Source of the DNA: an uncultured Bacteroidota bacterium
GTDB taxonomy: Bacteria > Bacteroidota > Bacteroidia > Flavobacteriales > Flavobacteriaceae
NCBI GenBank assembly: GCA_902517245.1
Contig: CABYBK010000008.1
Span: 1 to 40,717, forward strand
DNA: 40,717 nucleotides
Direction: 5' to 3'
A program made the translations under genes and the position numbers. The notes under the pieces are model-generated. The model ran no database searches, had not been told where the DNA came from, and saw nothing but the letters and a program-made list of their open reading frames with translations. Positions 28,881-38,399 of this stretch are shown piece after piece (within the stretch, counting starts at the first letter, position 1; each line of letters opens with the position of its first letter).

Positions 28881-29888
28881 TTACCTATAAAATTTTGGTG
28901 TCTCTACAATTGAAAATGGTTCAATAGCTTTTGTCTTTTGTGCTTTAATACATATATCACAAGCAATTGCGGCAACATATCCATCCCATGAAGATGGACC
29001 TTGAATTTTATTACCCACAATACCATCAATAAATTCTTGTAATTCTATGTCATAAGCTTTTATAAATCTTTTTTTCCAATCAGTATCTATACTTGTAAAT
29101 TTCTTTTCGTCTTTTCGAATCACTAAACTTTCAGGTTCAGGAAGCTTAGCAATTCCATCCGAGCCAACTAATTCGCATTGAATGTCATAACCATATTGAC
29201 AATTAACAAACATTTCAACATCAATTCGAATTCCACTCCTTGTTTCCAACAATAAAATTTGAGGATCATGTAAGTTCCCGTGGCTTCGTTTTGTTTTTTT
29301 TGCAAAAATCATTTGAGCTGTTACATAGTCTTCTTTTAATAACCACCTAATTACATCTATCTCATGAACTAATGAATCTGATACAGCCATCTCAGTTACA
29401 TAAGATTCTGGAACTGTAGGATTCCTGTGTGCACAATGAATCATCAGAACATCTCCAATTTCAGAATTTTCAATGACTTTTTTTAATTTTTGATATCCAG
29501 AGTCGTATCGACGCATGAATCCTACTTGGACTAATCTTTTTCCGAAATTCATTTCAGCATCGACAATATTCTTACATGCACTTGCAGAAGTAGCCAAAGG
29601 TTTTTCGCAAAAGACATATTTTCCTGCTGCAATTGATGCCAAAACAAATTCTTCATGAGTTGAACCAATTGAACATACTAATATAGCATTAACTTCAGGG
29701 CTTCTTATAAGGTCATAAGGATCCTCAAATACTTCTGCTGTTCCTAATTCAGCAACAAGTCTTTTGGCGCTTTCTATATTAATATCATTAACAGCAGTCA
29801 CGATTCCCCCATTTAAACTTTTATTAATTCGTGTAGCATGATCTGAACCAATCATTCCTGCTCCTATTATTCCAAATTTAATATTCAT
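28881..29888 (-). CDS. iolG: Inositol 2-dehydrogenase (Gfo/Idh/MocA, cytosolic)
   Basis: KFGIIGAGMIGSDHATRI; FCEKPLATSA; VQVGFMRRYDSGYQKLK; HEIDVIRWLL; no Tat signal; inside iol cluster. Confidence 0.9.
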   Translation of the reverse strand: MNIKFGIIGAGMIGSDHATRINKSLNGGIVTAVNDINIESAKRLVAELGTAEVFEDPYDLIRSPEVNAILVCSIGSTHEEFVLASIAAGKYVFCEKPLATSASACKNIVDAEMNFGKRLVQVGFMRRYDSGYQKLKKVIENSEIGDVLMIHCAHRNPTVPESYVTEMAVSDSLVHEIDVIRWLLKEDYVTAQMIFAKKTKRSHGNLHDPQILLLETRSGIRIDVEMFVNCQYGYDIQCELVGSDGIAKLPEPESLVIRKDEKKFTSIDTDWKKRFIKAYDIELQEFIDGIVGNKIQGPSSWDGYVAAIACDICIKAQKTKAIEPFSIVETPKFYR

Positions 29889-29957
29889 TTAAATTTATAT
29901 TTATATTTATCTATTCGTGTGATGATGATTTGTTAATTCAATAACTAAGTCTTCAAT

Positions 29958-31460
29958 CTAATCCATTGTTGGCATTATAAATTCATTACCGCTTCTTATA
30001 CCTTTCGGCCATTTTGTTGTTATAGTCTTAAGTTGAGTATAAAAACGTATACCATCAGTTCCATGCATATGATTTATGCCAAAAAGGGAAGACTTCCAAC
30101 CTCCAAAACTGTGAAAAGCCATTGGCACAGGAATAGGGATATTTATTCCTACCATACCAGCTTGAATATTGTGAGCAAAAGTACGAGCAGAATCCCCATC
30201 CCTTGTGAAAATTGATGTTCCATTACCAAATTCATGATTATTAATCAATCTTACAGCCTCCTCAAAATCAGCAACTCTTACCATTGATAATACCGGACCA
30301 AAAATTTCTTCTTTGTAAATCTTCATTTCTGAGGTAACATTATCAAAAAATGTACCTCCCAAAAAGAATCCATTTTCATATCCCTCTTTATCCATTTTGA
30401 ATTCACGACCATCAACAACCAATTCAGCCCCTTGATTAACGCCTGAATGAATATATTTCTCAACACGTTCCAGATGTTGTTGATTTATTAGGGGACCCAT
30501 TTCTGCATTTGGGTCTGTCCCGGGTCCAATCTTTAAGCTTGATAAGCTTGAAGTTATTGCTTTCTTTAATTTTTCAGCTACATCATCTCCAACAGCAATA
30601 ACCACCGATATAGCCATACAGCGTTCTCCAGCAGAACCATATGCTGCTCCCATCAACCCATTAACCGCAGCTTCCATATCAGCATCAGGCATAACAAGCA
30701 TATGATTTTTCGCACCACCAAGTGCCTGTACACGTTTACCGTGGGCGGAGCCTATTTCATAAATATACTTGGCAATTGGAGTTGAGCCTACAAAACTGAC
30801 AGCTTTTATATCTGGGTGTTTTAGTAATCCATCTACGGCAGATTTATCACCTTGAACAACATTAAATACACCATCTGGGAATCCTGCTTCTGTCATAAGC
30901 TTCGCATAATATATAGCAATGGAAGGATCTCTTTCAGAGGGTTTTAAAATAAACGTATTACCACATGCTAATGCTATTGGAAACATCCACATAGGAACCA
31001 TAGCTGGAAAGTTAAAAGGAGTAATTCCTGCCACCACACCTAGAGGTTGACGCAGAGAGTGACTATCAATGTCTGTACCCACGTTTTCGCTCATTTCACC
31101 CTTCAAGAGATGGGGAGCTCCACATGCAAATTCAACTACTTCTAAACCACGAATAACTTCCCCTAAGGCATCAGAGTGCACCTTACCATGTTCGCGACTT
31201 ATCAATGCTGCCATTTCATCGGTATTTTGTTCTAGTAAATCTCGAAATCTATTCATGATTCGAGAACGTTTCAAAGGTGTGATTTTAGACCAACTCTCAA
31301 ATGCACTTTTGGCCTTAGCTACAGCAAAATCAACGTCTTCTGTTGAAGAGAGCCCAACTTTGGCGATGATCTTTCCAGAAGCTGGGTTAAAAACATCAGA
31401 TGTGCGTCCACTTGATATTTTAACAGTTTTTCCATCTATATAATTATTAATTATGTGCAT
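29958..31460 (-). CDS. iolA: Methylmalonate-/malonate-semialdehyde dehydrogenase (CoA-acylating)
   Basis: ALDH with catalytic GSAGERCMAIS, ITPFNFPAMVPMWMFPIALACGNTFILKPSE, ALGGAKNHMLVMPDAD. Confidence 0.95.
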   Translation of the reverse strand: MHIINNYIDGKTVKISSGRTSDVFNPASGKIIAKVGLSSTEDVDFAVAKAKSAFESWSKITPLKRSRIMNRFRDLLEQNTDEMAALISREHGKVHSDALGEVIRGLEVVEFACGAPHLLKGEMSENVGTDIDSHSLRQPLGVVAGITPFNFPAMVPMWMFPIALACGNTFILKPSERDPSIAIYYAKLMTEAGFPDGVFNVVQGDKSAVDGLLKHPDIKAVSFVGSTPIAKYIYEIGSAHGKRVQALGGAKNHMLVMPDADMEAAVNGLMGAAYGSAGERCMAISVVIAVGDDVAEKLKKAITSSLSSLKIGPGTDPNAEMGPLINQQHLERVEKYIHSGVNQGAELVVDGREFKMDKEGYENGFFLGGTFFDNVTSEMKIYKEEIFGPVLSMVRVADFEEAVRLINNHEFGNGTSIFTRDGDSARTFAHNIQAGMVGINIPIPVPMAFHSFGGWKSSLFGINHMHGTDGIRFYTQLKTITTKWPKGIRSGNEFIMPTMD

Positions 31461-31462
31461 GC

Positions 31463-32365
31463 TTAAATTTGATTTATGTTAAGATTTGTTTCTTTTGCTA
31501 ACTTCAATATATTTTCATACCCCATTCGAGCGTAAATTAAGGGTTCAGCAATGGATGGATCTTGTTCAGCCTCTATTACTAGCCAACCTTCATAATCATT
31601 ATCATTTAAGAGCTTAAATATACTTGAATAATCAATAATTCCATCTCCAGGTACTGTGAAGACTCCTTTTAGTACTGCATTTAAAAAACTTAAATTTGAA
31701 TTTTTTACATAATCCAATACATCTTTTCTAATATCCTTGCAATGAACATGATGAATTCTATGTTTCCAATTAACTAAAATTCTAGATAAATCTGCTCCAG
31801 CAAAATAGGCGTGACCTGTGTCAAAAAGTAGTCCTACTTCATCAGAGGTATTTTGCATAAGTTTATTGATTTCATTTTCATTTTGTATGATAGTACCCAT
31901 ATGATGATGATATACAAGTTGAAGCCCCTGCTCTTTTAAAAACATTGAAAATTCATTGAGCTTCTTTCCGTATTCTATCCATCGATTTTTTTGAAAAGGC
32001 ACTCTGTTTCTCAAAGGTGTACTAATACTGCCATGAATACAATATGAAAGTTCACAAAAAATAAAAACTTTACAGCCCATAGTTCTAAGAAGCTCTATAT
32101 GTCTCTTCGCATTTTCTATTTCTTCATCTACTGATCTATTTAAAAGGAAACCTGAATACCATCCAGACACCAATTTTAAATTAAACTTATCAAGGATTGG
32201 TTTTAGCTTACTTGCTTCACGAGGAAATTTATTTCCAAGTTCAAAACCTGCATATCCAGATTCAGAACCTTCTTTTAAACATACCTCTAGAGGTGTTTTC
32301 CCACCAAGAGAAGGCATATCATCGTTTGTCCATGTCAGTGGATTAATACCAATTTCAATTGCCAT
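31463..32365 (-). CDS. iolE: Inosose dehydratase (myo-inosose-2 dehydratase)
   Basis: IGINPLTWTNDDMPSLGGKTPLEVCLKEGSESGYAGFELGNKFP; xylose-isomerase-like TIM barrel; HHHMGT; DTGHAYFAG. Confidence 0.94.
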   Translation of the reverse strand: MAIEIGINPLTWTNDDMPSLGGKTPLEVCLKEGSESGYAGFELGNKFPREASKLKPILDKFNLKLVSGWYSGFLLNRSVDEEIENAKRHIELLRTMGCKVFIFCELSYCIHGSISTPLRNRVPFQKNRWIEYGKKLNEFSMFLKEQGLQLVYHHHMGTIIQNENEINKLMQNTSDEVGLLFDTGHAYFAGADLSRILVNWKHRIHHVHCKDIRKDVLDYVKNSNLSFLNAVLKGVFTVPGDGIIDYSSIFKLLNDNDYEGWLVIEAEQDPSIAEPLIYARMGYENILKLAKETNLNINQI

Positions 32366-32368
32366 TAT

Positions 32369-34228
32369 TTATAAATTTTTGATCTGCTTTTCTTTTTGAA
32401 GCTCATAATTTTTTCTTGCCTTATTAACTCCCTTTTCGTTAGAAACTTCAGCTACAGCTACATCCCACCAATTACCACCTTCTTCTACAGTTTTATTTGG
32501 ATCTGTTAAAATATTTATCACATAAGTCGTTTCTGAATTTCTAGCCCTTTCTAAAGCTTTCTGAAGTGATGCTATACCTTCAACTTCTTCTGATTTAGCA
32601 CCCATTGAACGAGCATGTGCTGCAAAATCAACTCGCATAACTTCATTTTGTGTAGATCTACAATCCCGAATCAGATTATTAAATCCTGAATTACCACAAT
32701 TTTCTTGAAGTCTATGAATACAACCATAGCCTCCGTTATCTACAACTACTATAATTAATTTCAATCCTAGCATTACTGATGAAAAAATCTCCGAATTCAT
32801 CATTAAATAAGAACCATCTCCAACCATAACATAAACTTGTGAATCAGGTAATGCCATCTTAACTCCTAACCCTCCAGCAATTTCGTAGCCCATACATGAG
32901 TAACCATATTCAACATGATAACCTCTATCAAAACTCGTCTTCCATAACTTTTGCAAATCTCCTGGAAGTCCACCTGCAGCACAAACAACTACATCTCTCT
33001 CACGAGAAGACCTATTTACTGCACCAACAACCTCACCATCGGAGGGTAATAATGTTCCTTTATCTCTTGAAGCCTCATCAACAGCAATTAACCATTCTTT
33101 CCTAAGTATGGATACCCTTTGTTGCCAATCATTTGAAGTTTTTATCGCAGTACAATATTTCATTAGCGTGTTAAGAGTTAGTTTGGCATCGCCAACTAAT
33201 GATAGTGCTCTATGTTTAATAGAGTCATAAGCACATACGTTAATTGACAATAATGTAGCCTCTGAATTAAATAGTGTCCGAGAGCCGGTTATAAAATCTC
33301 CAAGTCTAGTACCAATAGCGATAATTAAATCAGCTTCTTTTAATAATTCATTACAAGCAGACCCCCCTGTAACTCCAACTGAGCCAACATTCATAGGATT
33401 CTCCCAAGGTATAGCACCCTTACCTGCTTGAGTTTCACCGATTGGAATCAATAAATTATTTGAAAAATCCTCAAGCTCCTTAGTTGCCAACGAATAATGA
33501 ATACCTCCACCGGCAATTATTACTGGTTTTTTAGCTTTGAGTATCATTTGAACAGCACTCTTGAGTTGATTTTCGTCAGCATGTTGTCTTCTTAAAAAAT
33601 GAATTTTTTCTTCGAAGAATCGTTCTGGATAGTTCCAAGACATTGTTTGAACATCTTGAGGGAATGCAATTGTTACAGTTCCAGTATCGACAGGGTCTGT
33701 CAATACCCTAATTGCTTGAGGTAAAGACGTTAATAATTGTTCTGGACGCATAATTCTATCAAAAAATCGACTTACAGGTTTAAAACAGTCATTTGTTGTT
33801 ATGGTCTGATCAGTATTGTCCTCTAATTGCTGAAGTACGGGATCTGGTATTCGTGTAGCAAAAGTATCACCTGGTAAAAGCAATAATGGTATTCTATTTA
33901 TATGGGCTAGTGCAGCAGCTGTGACAATATTAGTTGAGCCTGGACCAGCAGAAGAAGTACAGGCCATAATTTGCTGTCTATTTAAAGTTTTTGAATATGC
34001 AATGGCAGCATGTGCCATAGATTGTTCATTTTGACCTCTATAGGTTGGAAGTGCTTTTTGATGTTGAAATAACGCCTCACCAATCCCAGCAACATTTCCA
34101 TGACCAAATATTGCCCAAACTCCAGGAAATAAGGGTTTTATCTCTTCATTTATTTTTACTTTTTGGGCGATCATAAAGCGAATTAACGCTTGTGCTGCTG
34201 TTAGTTTAATCACTTTCTTACTACTCAT
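32369..34228 (-). CDS. iolD: 3D-(3,5/4)-trihydroxycyclohexane-1,2-dione acylhydrolase
   Basis: ThDP enzyme; LTAAQALIRFMIAQ...FPGVWAIFGHGNVAGIGEAL; GDGSYLMMNSEIFSSVMLGLKLIIVVVDNGGYGCIHRLQ. Confidence 0.96.
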   Translation of the reverse strand: MSSKKVIKLTAAQALIRFMIAQKVKINEEIKPLFPGVWAIFGHGNVAGIGEALFQHQKALPTYRGQNEQSMAHAAIAYSKTLNRQQIMACTSSAGPGSTNIVTAAALAHINRIPLLLLPGDTFATRIPDPVLQQLEDNTDQTITTNDCFKPVSRFFDRIMRPEQLLTSLPQAIRVLTDPVDTGTVTIAFPQDVQTMSWNYPERFFEEKIHFLRRQHADENQLKSAVQMILKAKKPVIIAGGGIHYSLATKELEDFSNNLLIPIGETQAGKGAIPWENPMNVGSVGVTGGSACNELLKEADLIIAIGTRLGDFITGSRTLFNSEATLLSINVCAYDSIKHRALSLVGDAKLTLNTLMKYCTAIKTSNDWQQRVSILRKEWLIAVDEASRDKGTLLPSDGEVVGAVNRSSRERDVVVCAAGGLPGDLQKLWKTSFDRGYHVEYGYSCMGYEIAGGLGVKMALPDSQVYVMVGDGSYLMMNSEIFSSVMLGLKLIIVVVDNGGYGCIHRLQENCGNSGFNNLIRDCRSTQNEVMRVDFAAHARSMGAKSEEVEGIASLQKALERARNSETTYVINILTDPNKTVEEGGNWWDVAVAEVSNEKGVNKARKNYELQKEKQIKNL

Positions 34229-34250
34229 TTCTAATTTATTATAATAATTT

Positions 34251-36155
34251 TTATCGTTTATTCCACATTTGAATAATCTCTCTGTAGTTTTCTTTTACTT
34301 CTTTAATTAAAGTACGATCATCTATATCCTTATCTAACCATTTATTAGAAGGCTTTGCGAAAATGGTTCTGCCTACTGCAAACCCTTTGACATATTTTGA
34401 AGTTGACGCTTTTTTAAATCCAATATTAAGCTTTTGTTTATCTGCACCTAAACCTAAAATTACAACTCCTCTACAATATGGATCATTTTGTTCAATAAGA
34501 CTATCAAGTAAATTCCAATTATTTTTCGAAAACGGTGGTAGTTTCCACCAATCAGGCTTTATACCAATGTTGTAAATTCTTTGAATAGAACGTAAGTACT
34601 TATTTGTTTTTAAATTAGGTGCATTTGGGATTATTAATTCTAATAAAATTTCATGTCCAGTTTTCAAGCAAGCTTCATATACTTCTTTTATAAGATCTTC
34701 TTGTTCTATTCTAAGCATATTAGTATCATCAGGATCATAAAATACTAAACATTTAACAACTTGTTCAATTGGCCAGCTCATCAACTGAGTTCCTATATTG
34801 CCATGCTCTAATCGTAATGGCTTTGAGCCAGGCAACTCTATAGGTCTAGCAATCCAAAATCCTTGGCCAGTAACATTATTTAACTCATTTTGTCCAAAAG
34901 CTTGATCTATAAATACTCCTGTCTTTCCTTTTAGAGAATCTTCTTCAGTTACTTCAATAAATGCTTTTAATATTAGCTGTTTTAGATCTGCCACTCTATT
35001 CAATGAACTATTTGATTCAATTGCCATTTCTATAAATTGTGATCTATGGTCAAAGGCAAGCAAAAACAATTCTTTCCAATTTTTTGACCTAGTAGTCACT
35101 CTGTGTAAATGATTTAAATGATCATCTATATCGGGCCTAGGAATATTTTTTTCTTCAGATAAATAATAATCTAACTCCTCACGAGTTGGCATAGCTGGAG
35201 CACAACCATGTCTTGAAACTACTAAAGCACCGCAAGCGTTAGCATATTTACAAGATTCTTCTAAACTTTCACCACTTAAATATCCCCTCAAAAACCCAGA
35301 CATAAATGCATCTCCAGCACCCAATACATTCAAAACTTCTACTTTAACTCCTGTAATTGTTAATCCTTCATCTAAATGATTCGGTATTTCATCTTTGAAA
35401 ACTGAACAACCTAGTGCTCCTCTTTTACATACCAAAATAGCATTTGAAAATTTTCTAACATTTTTCAAAGCTTTTAATGTATCAGTATTTCCTCCGGCAA
35501 TATGAAACTCTTCCTCAGTACCTACAATAAGATCAAAGTGATTAAGAACCTCTTGTAATTCTGAGGTTACATGTTTAGATGCTATAAATCTAGTTTCACC
35601 ATCACCTAGGTCAGTAAGACCCCACAAAACAGGTCTAAAATCAATATCCAATATTCGTTTTAAACCATGTTTGGTGGCAAAAGAAAGGGCGGTTAATACA
35701 GCTTCTCTTGTGTCTTTGTGTGAAAGATGTGTGCCTGTAATAGCTAGTGCTTTTGAAGATGATATATAATCTTCATTAATGTCATCTTTAATAAGCGCCA
35801 TATCGGCACAATTGTCTCTATAAAAAATTAGTGGAAAAGTCTCTCTGTCTTTTATACCTAAAATTACAAGTGCTGTTAATCGAGTTGGATCAGAAATAAT
35901 ATTGCTAGTGTCTACACCTGCTCTATCTAATTCTTCTTTTAGAAAACGACCCATGTGTTCGTCACCCACTCTTGCTAACATAGATGTTTTTAATCCCTGC
36001 CTAGCTGCTCCGTAGGCAACATTTGCTGAAGATCCTCCAAGGTATTTAGAAAAAGTACTTGTGTCCTCGAGCCTTGAACCAATTTGATTACCATAGAAGT
36101 CAACTGCTAATCTTCCTAAACATATTAGATCAAAATTTTTAACCTTTTTTGACAT
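34251..36155 (-). CDS. iolC: 5-dehydro-2-deoxygluconokinase fused to C-terminal DUF2090 aldolase-like domain
   Basis: N-terminal PfkB domain (DLICLGRLAVDFYGNQIGSRLED..., NVLGAGDAFMSGFLRG); C-terminal ~300 aa WKELFLLAFDHRSQFIEMA... VVILGLGADKQKLNIGF...FAVGRTIFAKP. Confidence 0.94.
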   Translation of the reverse strand: MSKKVKNFDLICLGRLAVDFYGNQIGSRLEDTSTFSKYLGGSSANVAYGAARQGLKTSMLARVGDEHMGRFLKEELDRAGVDTSNIISDPTRLTALVILGIKDRETFPLIFYRDNCADMALIKDDINEDYISSSKALAITGTHLSHKDTREAVLTALSFATKHGLKRILDIDFRPVLWGLTDLGDGETRFIASKHVTSELQEVLNHFDLIVGTEEEFHIAGGNTDTLKALKNVRKFSNAILVCKRGALGCSVFKDEIPNHLDEGLTITGVKVEVLNVLGAGDAFMSGFLRGYLSGESLEESCKYANACGALVVSRHGCAPAMPTREELDYYLSEEKNIPRPDIDDHLNHLHRVTTRSKNWKELFLLAFDHRSQFIEMAIESNSSLNRVADLKQLILKAFIEVTEEDSLKGKTGVFIDQAFGQNELNNVTGQGFWIARPIELPGSKPLRLEHGNIGTQLMSWPIEQVVKCLVFYDPDDTNMLRIEQEDLIKEVYEACLKTGHEILLELIIPNAPNLKTNKYLRSIQRIYNIGIKPDWWKLPPFSKNNWNLLDSLIEQNDPYCRGVVILGLGADKQKLNIGFKKASTSKYVKGFAVGRTIFAKPSNKWLDKDIDDRTLIKEVKENYREIIQMWNKR

Positions 36156-36199
36156 AAGTTACTTTTAAAGTATTGGGTTTAATTAATTACATATTATTC

Positions 36200-36236
36200 T
36201 TGCATAACCCTATAAATCTAATATTGATTTGCATAA
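36200..36236. repeat. Direct repeat TTGCATAA x2 (36200-36207 and 36229-36236)
   Basis: Two identical 8-mers 29 bp apart in the iolC leader. Confidence 0.5.
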
Positions 36237-36278
36237 AGCTTGAACAAAAAAATAATGCTCAAACTATTTTATATACAA

Positions 36279-36286
36279 CAAATATA
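36279..36286 (-). promoter_or_regulatory. Putative -7 element (TATATTTG) of the iolC-D-E-A-G operon
   Basis: CAAATATA on + strand; exact TAnnTTTG on minus in the intergenic region between SDR stop and iolC start. Confidence 0.4.
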
Positions 36287-36301
36287 TTTTTATATACATA
36301 T

Positions 36302-37105
36302 TTAAACTCCACTGAATGCACTAAAACCCCCGTCAACTGGTAAAACAACACCGGTTATAAATTTAGAACTATCACTGCATAAAAAATGTATTGCACCATT
36401 TAATTCCTCGGGCTTACCAAAACGTTTCATAGGGGTGTTTTGAATAATTTTTTTTCCTCGATCAGTCAAGCTTCCGTCCTTATTTAATAATAGCTTTTTA
36501 TTTTGCTTCCCAATAAAAAACCCTGGGGCTATTGCGTTAACTCGAATTCCTTCTCCAAATTTTAAAGCCATCTCAACAGCCATCCATCGTGTGAAATTTT
36601 CCATCGCAGCTTTAGCTGCAGAATAACCGACGACCCTGGTCATAACTCTATCTACAGTCATTGAAGAATAATTAACGATACTTCCTTTACCTTGATTTGC
36701 TATTATCTCACCAAACACTATTGAGGGTAAAATAGTTCCTTTTAGATTCATTTCAACAACCTCATCAAAATCAGTTTCTGAAAGATCAAAAATATTTTTA
36801 TCATCAGGAATAACAGCACCAGGAAGATTTCCACCTACGGCATTAATTAAAGAATCAATTTGACCCAGAGTTTGAATTATGGAGGTTCGAACTTTCTCTA
36901 ATTCATGACGGGCCAAAACATTTACAACATGATATTCTACATAAGTTAAATGAACTAATTTTTTCTTTAATTCATCTAGTAATACTTCATTCCTTCCCAA
37001 AATCACCAACTTTGCATTGGCTTTTGCTAAACTTAATGCCAGTTCGCTCCCTAATACGCCAGTAGCACCAGTTAAAACTATTACTTTATCTTTTAATTCA
37101 AACAT
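36302..37105 (-). CDS. SDR-family oxidoreductase, D-mannonate oxidoreductase (fructuronate reductase)-like
   Basis: GATGVLGSELALSLAKANAKLVILGR; NAVGGNLPGA; YSAAKAAMENFTRWMAVEMA; INDEED SDR-type with FxIG-Q; neighbour uxuA supports uxuB-like role. Confidence 0.8.
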   Translation of the reverse strand: MFELKDKVIVLTGATGVLGSELALSLAKANAKLVILGRNEVLLDELKKKLVHLTYVEYHVVNVLARHELEKVRTSIIQTLGQIDSLINAVGGNLPGAVIPDDKNIFDLSETDFDEVVEMNLKGTILPSIVFGEIIANQGKGSIVNYSSMTVDRVMTRVVGYSAAKAAMENFTRWMAVEMALKFGEGIRVNAIAPGFFIGKQNKKLLLNKDGSLTDRGKKIIQNTPMKRFGKPEELNGAIHFLCSDSSKFITGVVLPVDGGFSAFSGV

Positions 37106-37106
37106 A

Positions 37107-38300
37107 TTATAAATTATATTTTGGATCCCAAGAAACTACTTGTTCTGTATCCATTGCACGAATCCCCATATCTACAGCAAGTGAAACATCTGCACCACTT
37201 TTTAAATTTGACATTGGAGTTGAGTCATTAATTATTGCATATCTAAAATCTTCAAGAGCTTGATAAGTTGGCTCTTTATGATCAAATTTAATAGGATTAC
37301 CCTTGCCCTCTATCCAACTTGAAGTTGCTCCTGAAACACCATCAACATTCTTTATAACTTTATTGTATTTACCTTCAGGATATATCCAAGCATCTTTATA
37401 ACCTATGATGATAGAAGCCTTGTCACCCATTACTTTAATTTGATAGTCATCTTTTCCGTTTGATGTAAGACATGTAAAGCTCGCCTTTACACCACTAGGA
37501 TAGGAATAAGTTAGATGAATATTATCATAAGTTTCACGTCCATCTTTCCAATAATCTATACCACCAAAACCTACAACTTTTTTTGGAGTAGATTTAAGAA
37601 GCCAATTGGAAAAATCAATTTGATGTGAACTAAGTTCAGCTGTAAGTCCATAAGAATATTCACGGTACATTCTCCAATTAACTTGACGTTCAAATTTAGG
37701 ATCCTGTACTTGTCTTCTCCAATTTCCGTTACGATTCCATTGGGCTTGAATAGCGATAATTTGTCCAATTTCTCCACTTTGCACCAATTCAACTATATGT
37801 GAATATAATCTCGAGCTATGATATTGATGACCAGTCTGGAAGATTTTATTATGATCCTTTTTTACTTTTTTAACTAAATTCATAGTACTTATATCGCCTT
37901 TTACCATGGTTTTTTCACAATAAATATGCAAAGATGCATCTACAGCGTCACTAGCAATAGATGCATGAGTATTTAGTGGCGTACTAATAATTACAGCATC
38001 TAAATTTTTATTAGATAATAGCTCTTTATAATTTGAATATTTTATGGCTTTTGGAGCTATTTTTGCAGCCTGATCTAATCGAAACTGAAGATTATCACAA
38101 ATTGCAATCAATCTCATACCATCAATTTTGCTAATAAGTTTTATTAGTCCTTGACCACGATCTCCAGTTCCTATAATACCAATATTCAGTTGATTTAAAG
38201 GTGAACTCTTAAATATGGAAAATAGATCTGATTTTGGTGTTATTAGCGGTGCGCTAAAAGCAACAGTACTTTTTTTAATGAAGGATCTTCGCGTTGCCAT
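37107..38300 (-). CDS. Gfo/Idh/MocA family oxidoreductase with twin-arginine signal
   Basis: MATRRSFIKKSTVAFSAPLITP; IGIIGTGDRGQGLIKLI; IYCEKTMVKG; TAELSSHQIDFSNWLL. Confidence 0.92.
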   Translation of the reverse strand: MATRRSFIKKSTVAFSAPLITPKSDLFSIFKSSPLNQLNIGIIGTGDRGQGLIKLISKIDGMRLIAICDNLQFRLDQAAKIAPKAIKYSNYKELLSNKNLDAVIISTPLNTHASIASDAVDASLHIYCEKTMVKGDISTMNLVKKVKKDHNKIFQTGHQYHSSRLYSHIVELVQSGEIGQIIAIQAQWNRNGNWRRQVQDPKFERQVNWRMYREYSYGLTAELSSHQIDFSNWLLKSTPKKVVGFGGIDYWKDGRETYDNIHLTYSYPSGVKASFTCLTSNGKDDYQIKVMGDKASIIIGYKDAWIYPEGKYNKVIKNVDGVSGATSSWIEGKGNPIKFDHKEPTYQALEDFRYAIINDSTPMSNLKSGADVSLAVDMGIRAMDTEQVVSWDPKYNL

Positions 38301-38374
38301 ATCAGAATTAAATTAAAATACACAAATTTTGGCATCTGCAATTTAACAAAAACTTTTGCTATATTAGGTTAACT

Positions 38375-38380
38375 TATAAT
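38375..38380 (+). promoter_or_regulatory. Putative TATAAT -10-like element upstream of double-DUF1080 gene
   Basis: TTTTG ... N16 ... TATAAT ending 20 bp before the proposed TTG start codon; resembles a canonical rather than TAnnTTTG promoter. Confidence 0.3.
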
Positions 38381-38399
38381 GTAACAAAATCCCTACAAA

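Noticed and set aside
31069-31443. 124-aa plus-strand ORF inside iolA
   Set aside because: Antisense to a well-supported ALDH gene.
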